In this document: positions 13,225 to 15,655 of the stretch, piece after piece
How positions within the stretch are numbered: position 1 is the stretch's first letter
How the letters are laid out: every line of letters begins with the position of its first letter
Source: Oscillospiraceae bacterium
GTDB lineage: Bacteria > Bacillota > Clostridia > Oscillospirales > Oscillospiraceae
Reading direction: 5' to 3'
Assembly: GCA_017539635.1 (NCBI GenBank)
Contig: JAFYCQ010000258.1
Coordinates: forward strand, 1 to 15,655
Length of the DNA: 15,655 nucleotides
Notes under the pieces: model-generated
What the model was told of the DNA's origin: nothing
Database searches by the model: none
The model's input: the letters and a program-made list of their open reading frames with translations, nothing else
Program-made: the position numbers and the translations under genes

Positions 13225-14124
13225 ATGGCAGAGATTAAATTCAAAAAAGTGGAGCTGGGGGACCGGGAGCTCATTACGGAGTATGCCTCCGCCTCCGGCT
13301 TTAGATGTGACGAATACTGCTTTACCAGCATGTTCGTCTGGCAGGATTATTACGGAATGGAGTTCGGCGTCACCGGAGACAGGCTCGTCACCCGTCTTAA
13401 AGGGAACACGCCCCGCTATTCTTTTCCCCTGGGAAAAGGCGAGCTCCGTCCTGTCATAGAGGCGCTGCGGGAAGATTCCCGGCGCCTGGGCTTCCCCCTT
13501 TCCATGCGCGGCATACCGAAGGACATGCTGCCGGTGCTCAGGGAGCTTTACCCCGGACTTGAATTCACCTTTGACCGGGACGAATCGGACTACGTCTATT
13601 CGGCGGAAAAGCTGGCCACCCTGGCCGGGAAAAAGCTCCACGCCAAACGCAACCACATAAACCGCTTTGTGGAGCAGAACGACTGGAGCTACGAGCCGGT
13701 GACCCGGGAAAACCTCCGGGAGGTGGTGGCCATGACCAGGGCATGGCTGGAGCAGAACTACCGGGAAAAGCACCGGGAGTATAAGGGCGAGCGCGCGGCC
13801 CTGGCCCGGACCTTCGGCAATTTCGACGCCCTGGGGCTGGAGGGGGGACTTATCCGCTCCGGCGGCCGGGTCATCGCCTACACCTTAGGAGAGGTGCTGA
13901 CGCAGGACACCTACGTGCTCCATTTTGAAAAGGCCTTCCCCGATATCCAGGGAGCCTACGCCATCATAAACAGGGAGAACGCAAAGCGGATTTTGGAGAA
14001 CCACCCGGAAATAGTTTACATAAACCGGGAGGAGGATCTGGGGCTGGAGGGCCTGCGCAAGGCCAAGGAGTCCTATTTCCCCGAGTTTCTGGAGGAGAAA
14101 TATACCGCCCTATGGGAGATGTGA
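13225..14124 (+). CDS. DUF2156-family protein (LPG-synthase C-terminal-like)
   Basis: A 299-residue soluble protein. Its sequence style (FTSMFVWQDYYGMEFGVTGDRLVTRL near 32-57, KKLHAKRNHINRFVEQNDWSYEPV near 135-158, AYTLGEVLTQDTYVLHFEKAFPDIQGAYAIINRE in the second half, and YINREEDLGLEGLRKAKESYFP near the end) is that of DUF2156, related to the catalytic domain of lysylphosphatidylglycerol synthases, a double GNAT fold that uses aminoacyl-tRNA. It has no membrane segments, unlike MprF, so the acceptor is unknown; lipid aminoacylation is only a guess. The frame is open far upstream over the glycosylase gene, but the ATG at 13225, 20 bp after that gene's stop, is the reasonable start. It overlaps the next gene by 13 bp, implying coupled expression. 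Confidence 0.88.
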   Translation: MAEIKFKKVELGDRELITEYASASGFRCDEYCFTSMFVWQDYYGMEFGVTGDRLVTRLKGNTPRYSFPLGKGELRPVIEALREDSRRLGFPLSMRGIPKDMLPVLRELYPGLEFTFDRDESDYVYSAEKLATLAGKKLHAKRNHINRFVEQNDWSYEPVTRENLREVVAMTRAWLEQNYREKHREYKGERAALARTFGNFDALGLEGGLIRSGGRVIAYTLGEVLTQDTYVLHFEKAFPDIQGAYAIINRENAKRILENHPEIVYINREEDLGLEGLRKAKESYFPEFLEEKYTALWEM

Positions 14125-14915
14125 AAATAAGGCTGTCACGGCCCGGGGATGAGGCCGGGATCATAAGGGTGTGGAGCGCCGTTTTCGGCGACGGGGAGGA
14201 GTATATTAAAGCCTTTCTCGACCGGCTGTATGCTCCCGGCAGAGCCGCCGTGGCGCAAGAAGGGGGCAGCATCGTCTCCATGGCCCTTTTCCCCCGCATA
14301 GGTGAGCTTATATGCCCCAACGGGACGGGGGAGAAATGCTCCTATATCTATGCCGTAGCCACCCTGCCGGAACACCGGAGCCGGGGATATGCCGCCGCCG
14401 TTTCCCGCCTGGCGTCTTTTAAGGCGAGGGAGGAGGGGACGGTGGTAATCTGCCCGGCCGAGGCCGGGCTTTTCGGCTATTACGAGAGAGTCTGCGGCTT
14501 TGAGACCTGCTTTTTTACCGATGAAAAAGAGTACCCGCGCCCGGAAAAAACGGGGGAGGCGGCGGAGAAGATCGGGAAGGCGGAATACTTCGCCCTCCGG
14601 GAAAAACACCTCTCCGGGATCCCCCATATCCGCTTTTCGGACATGGCGGCAGAGTACCAGGAAAAGCTGTGCGCGGGCGGAGGATTTTTCAAAACCGAGG
14701 GCGGGATATTCGCCGCTGAAAGGTACGGCGAAACGACGCTTGTTAAGGAAGCTCTCGGCAATGTCCCGCCGGAAATGATCGCCGGGACGCTGAAGGCTGA
14801 AAGGTACGTTGTCCGCACCCCGGGAAAGGGCAGACCCTTCGCCATGTTCCTGCCGGAACAGGGAAGAGAAAAAGCTCCCGATGTAACAGGCTGGTTCGGC
14901 TTTGCGTTTGATTGA
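14112..14915 (+). CDS. GNAT-family N-acetyltransferase
   Basis: A 267-residue acetyltransferase of the GNAT superfamily. The acetyl-CoA-binding motif A is clear: YIYAVATLPEHRSRGYAAAVSRLASF (78-103), with R89-S-R-G-Y-A. PAEAGLFGYYERVCGF (about 116-132) is the following motif B. The C-terminal 130 residues (from about 140) form an additional domain, seen in longer, Eis-like GNAT proteins, that I cannot assign. The ATG at 14112 lies inside the end of the DUF2156 gene (13-bp overlap, different frame), and no strong ribosome site precedes it at normal spacing, so it depends on coupling. Substrate unknown. A hairpin begins 16 bp after its stop codon. Confidence 0.88.
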   Translation: MGDVKIRLSRPGDEAGIIRVWSAVFGDGEEYIKAFLDRLYAPGRAAVAQEGGSIVSMALFPRIGELICPNGTGEKCSYIYAVATLPEHRSRGYAAAVSRLASFKAREEGTVVICPAEAGLFGYYERVCGFETCFFTDEKEYPRPEKTGEAAEKIGKAEYFALREKHLSGIPHIRFSDMAAEYQEKLCAGGGFFKTEGGIFAAERYGETTLVKEALGNVPPEMIAGTLKAERYVVRTPGKGRPFAMFLPEQGREKAPDVTGWFGFAFD

Positions 14916-14930
14916 CGAGGGTGACATAAA

Positions 14931-14964
14931 AAAAGCAGGAAATATTCTGGCTTTTAAAACATTT
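14931..14964 (+). terminator. Possible terminator after the GNAT gene
   Basis: AAAAGCAGGAA (14931-14941) pairs with TTCTGGCTTTT (14945-14955) with one mismatch and one G-T pair, followed by AAAACATTTTT. The U tract is delayed, so it is a moderate candidate. Confidence 0.42.
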
Positions 14965-15300
14965 TTAATATCTTGATGTTTTTTTGTTAATATTTAGTGG
15001 ATAATATAACAATCAGAAGGCAGTTACTTTTTTCATTTTATCCTCATTTTTCTTGAACACCGGGAGCTTGGAGCAGCTCCCGGTGTTTAGTTTTATTGCG
15101 GCTCCGGAGGCTAACGGTGCGATCTATGCGCCGTAAGCCTCCGGAACCGCCATTTTTATCTATCGGTTACATATCTGTGCCGTCGCTGTAAACCGGGCGC
15201 CTTCAATGCACGTTATTGCGGCCCGGGTTACATACCGGTGCGGCAATCCGTTTTCCAAAAAATCAACAATAAGGCCGGGAACATTTCAAAGCGCATTCCG
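14965..15300. other. Noncoding region with nested hairpins and a small direct repeat
   Basis: No convincing ORF is present. 14965-15050 is AT-rich. A 13-bp perfect hairpin at 15056-15087 (arms starting AACACCGGGAGCT) has a weak U tract. A 23-bp near-perfect hairpin at 15098-15150 is followed by CATTTTTATC, a good terminator end. Imperfect direct repeats beginning GGTTACATA occur at 15165-15182 and 15226-15243, flanking a GC-rich inverted segment (15188-15230). A 12-mer, GCGGCAATCCGT (15240-15251), is shared with the left arm of repeat copy 1 (4242-4253). Confidence 0.6.
15098..15158 (+). terminator. Strong hairpin with T run
   Basis: Left arm from 15098 pairs with right arm ending at 15150 over about 23 positions with two mismatches (core TCCGGAGGCT with AGCCTCCGGA reading), loop ATCTA, then CATTTTTATC. 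Likely the effective terminator for the 12635-14915 gene group, or the end of an unannotated short transcript. Confidence 0.6.
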
Positions 15301-15348
15301 TCTGAATGGCTGGTGAGACCGGTGCGCGTCAATAATTATTGATAACGC

Positions 15349-15377
15349 TTGCTATTTTACATTTTTCATAGTATAAT
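15349..15377 (+). promoter_or_regulatory. Promoter of the substrate-binding protein gene
   Basis: TTGCTA (15349-15354), 17-bp spacer and consensus TATAAT (15372-15377), which predicts an 80-nt leader before the ATG at 15466. The promoter is bracketed by a perfect 9-bp inverted repeat, TGAGACCGG (15314-15322) and CCGGTCTCA (15383-15391). The leader then holds GCGCC-TTAC-GGCGC (about 15409-15422) and a dyad CTCAAA-TTA-TTTGAG (15431-15445) just before the ribosome site. Confidence 0.65.
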
Positions 15378-15465
15378 AACCGCCGGTCTCAGTACCGAAG
15401 TATTTAGCGCCTTACGGCGCGGCACATTGACTCAAATTATTTGAGCAGTGATGAAAGGAGAAAAA

Positions 15466-15655
15466 ATGAAAAAAAGAATCTTTGCGGCATTCCTCGCGGC
15501 TGTGATGCTGGCTGCCACTTTAGCTGCTTGCAGCAGCGGCGGGCAGACCGGCGACAACACACCGGAGAAGCGGGCGAAGAACGGTGAAATTGTCATCGGC
15601 GTCGCCCAGGATTTCGACAGCCTCGACCCAGACCACATGACGGCTGCCGGAACCA
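15466..15655 (+). CDS. Lipoprotein substrate-binding protein of an ABC transporter (3' truncated by window)
   Basis: Only the first 63 codons lie in the window. The start ATG at 15466 follows AAAGGAG at 5 nt. Residues 1-22 are a lipoprotein signal peptide (KKR, hydrophobic core, lipobox LAAC with C22 as the acylated residue), then a Ser/Gly linker and the mature start EIVIGVAQDFDSLDPDHMTAAGT. That beginning is typical of the family 5 (peptide/nickel/oligopeptide) solute-binding proteins, where a conserved SLDP element follows the first strand. The protein would be anchored to the outer face of the membrane and deliver its ligand to a permease, presumably encoded downstream outside the window. 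The substrate cannot be read from this fragment. It has its own promoter and a structured leader. Confidence 0.82.
   Translation, partial: MKKRIFAAFLAAVMLAATLAACSSGGQTGDNTPEKRAKNGEIVIGVAQDFDSLDPDHMTAAGT

Noticed and set aside
15432..15638. Minus-strand ORF of 68 codons at the end of the window
   Set aside because: It is antisense to the start of the lipoprotein gene, which has a ribosome site, signal peptide and lipobox.

Overview
The window reads as a G+C-rich (by eye), low-G+C-phylum-style Firmicutes chromosome, most likely a gut Clostridia/Oscillospiraceae-type organism. Grounds: sigma-A-like promoters with AGGAG ribosome sites, frequent TTG/GTG starts, a Noc-type ParB homologue, a BspA-like leucine-rich-repeat protein carrying S-layer homology (SLH) domains, a coiled-coil M23 murein hydrolase, a family 4 uracil-DNA glycosylase, and a DUF2156/GNAT pair. 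This placement is inference from protein style, not from a marker gene. Apart from the repeats and one toxin-antitoxin pair, it is ordinary chromosomal housekeeping and surface-function sequence, with no phage, IS, CRISPR array or rRNA.

Layout. 1-879: 3' end of a Kup potassium transporter. 958-1516 (minus): ParE-type toxin and Phd/YefM-type antitoxin with their own promoter and operator, followed by tRNA-Arg(CCG) (1627-1703, minus). 1760-3071 (minus): a zinc-type CDF exporter and its SmtB/ArsR-family repressor, controlled by a promoter that carries inverted-repeat operators. 3323-4126: Noc-like ParB protein. 4476-6611: secreted BspA-like/SLH surface protein. A dispersed palindromic repeat follows each of these two plus-strand genes. 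6854-8134 (minus): secreted M23 peptidase. 8311-11173 (minus): proB-proA-proC, the complete glutamate-to-proline route, in one operon. 11174-11557: a repeat-like intergenic region holding a plus-strand promoter/terminator pair (candidate small RNA) and traces of short degraded ORFs. 11558-12034 (minus): tadA. 12135-12563: two-CBS-domain protein. 12635-14915: uracil-DNA glycosylase, DUF2156 protein and GNAT acetyltransferase, closely spaced. 14916-15465: 550 bp of noncoding DNA rich in hairpins. 15466-end: start of a lipoprotein substrate-binding protein of an ABC transporter.

How the genes work together. The repressor/CDF pair forms a self-contained zinc (or cobalt/cadmium) efflux switch: the repressor keeps both SmtB-type metal-site residue sets. 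proBAC is a full biosynthetic operon. The toxin-antitoxin pair is autoregulated in appearance. The remaining genes are functionally independent neighbours. I do not see a clearly new multi-gene system. The items most worth a second look are the two-copy intergenic repeat, the candidate small RNA upstream of proB, the unusual residue in the Noc-like DNA-binding domain, and the overlapping DUF2156/GNAT pair.
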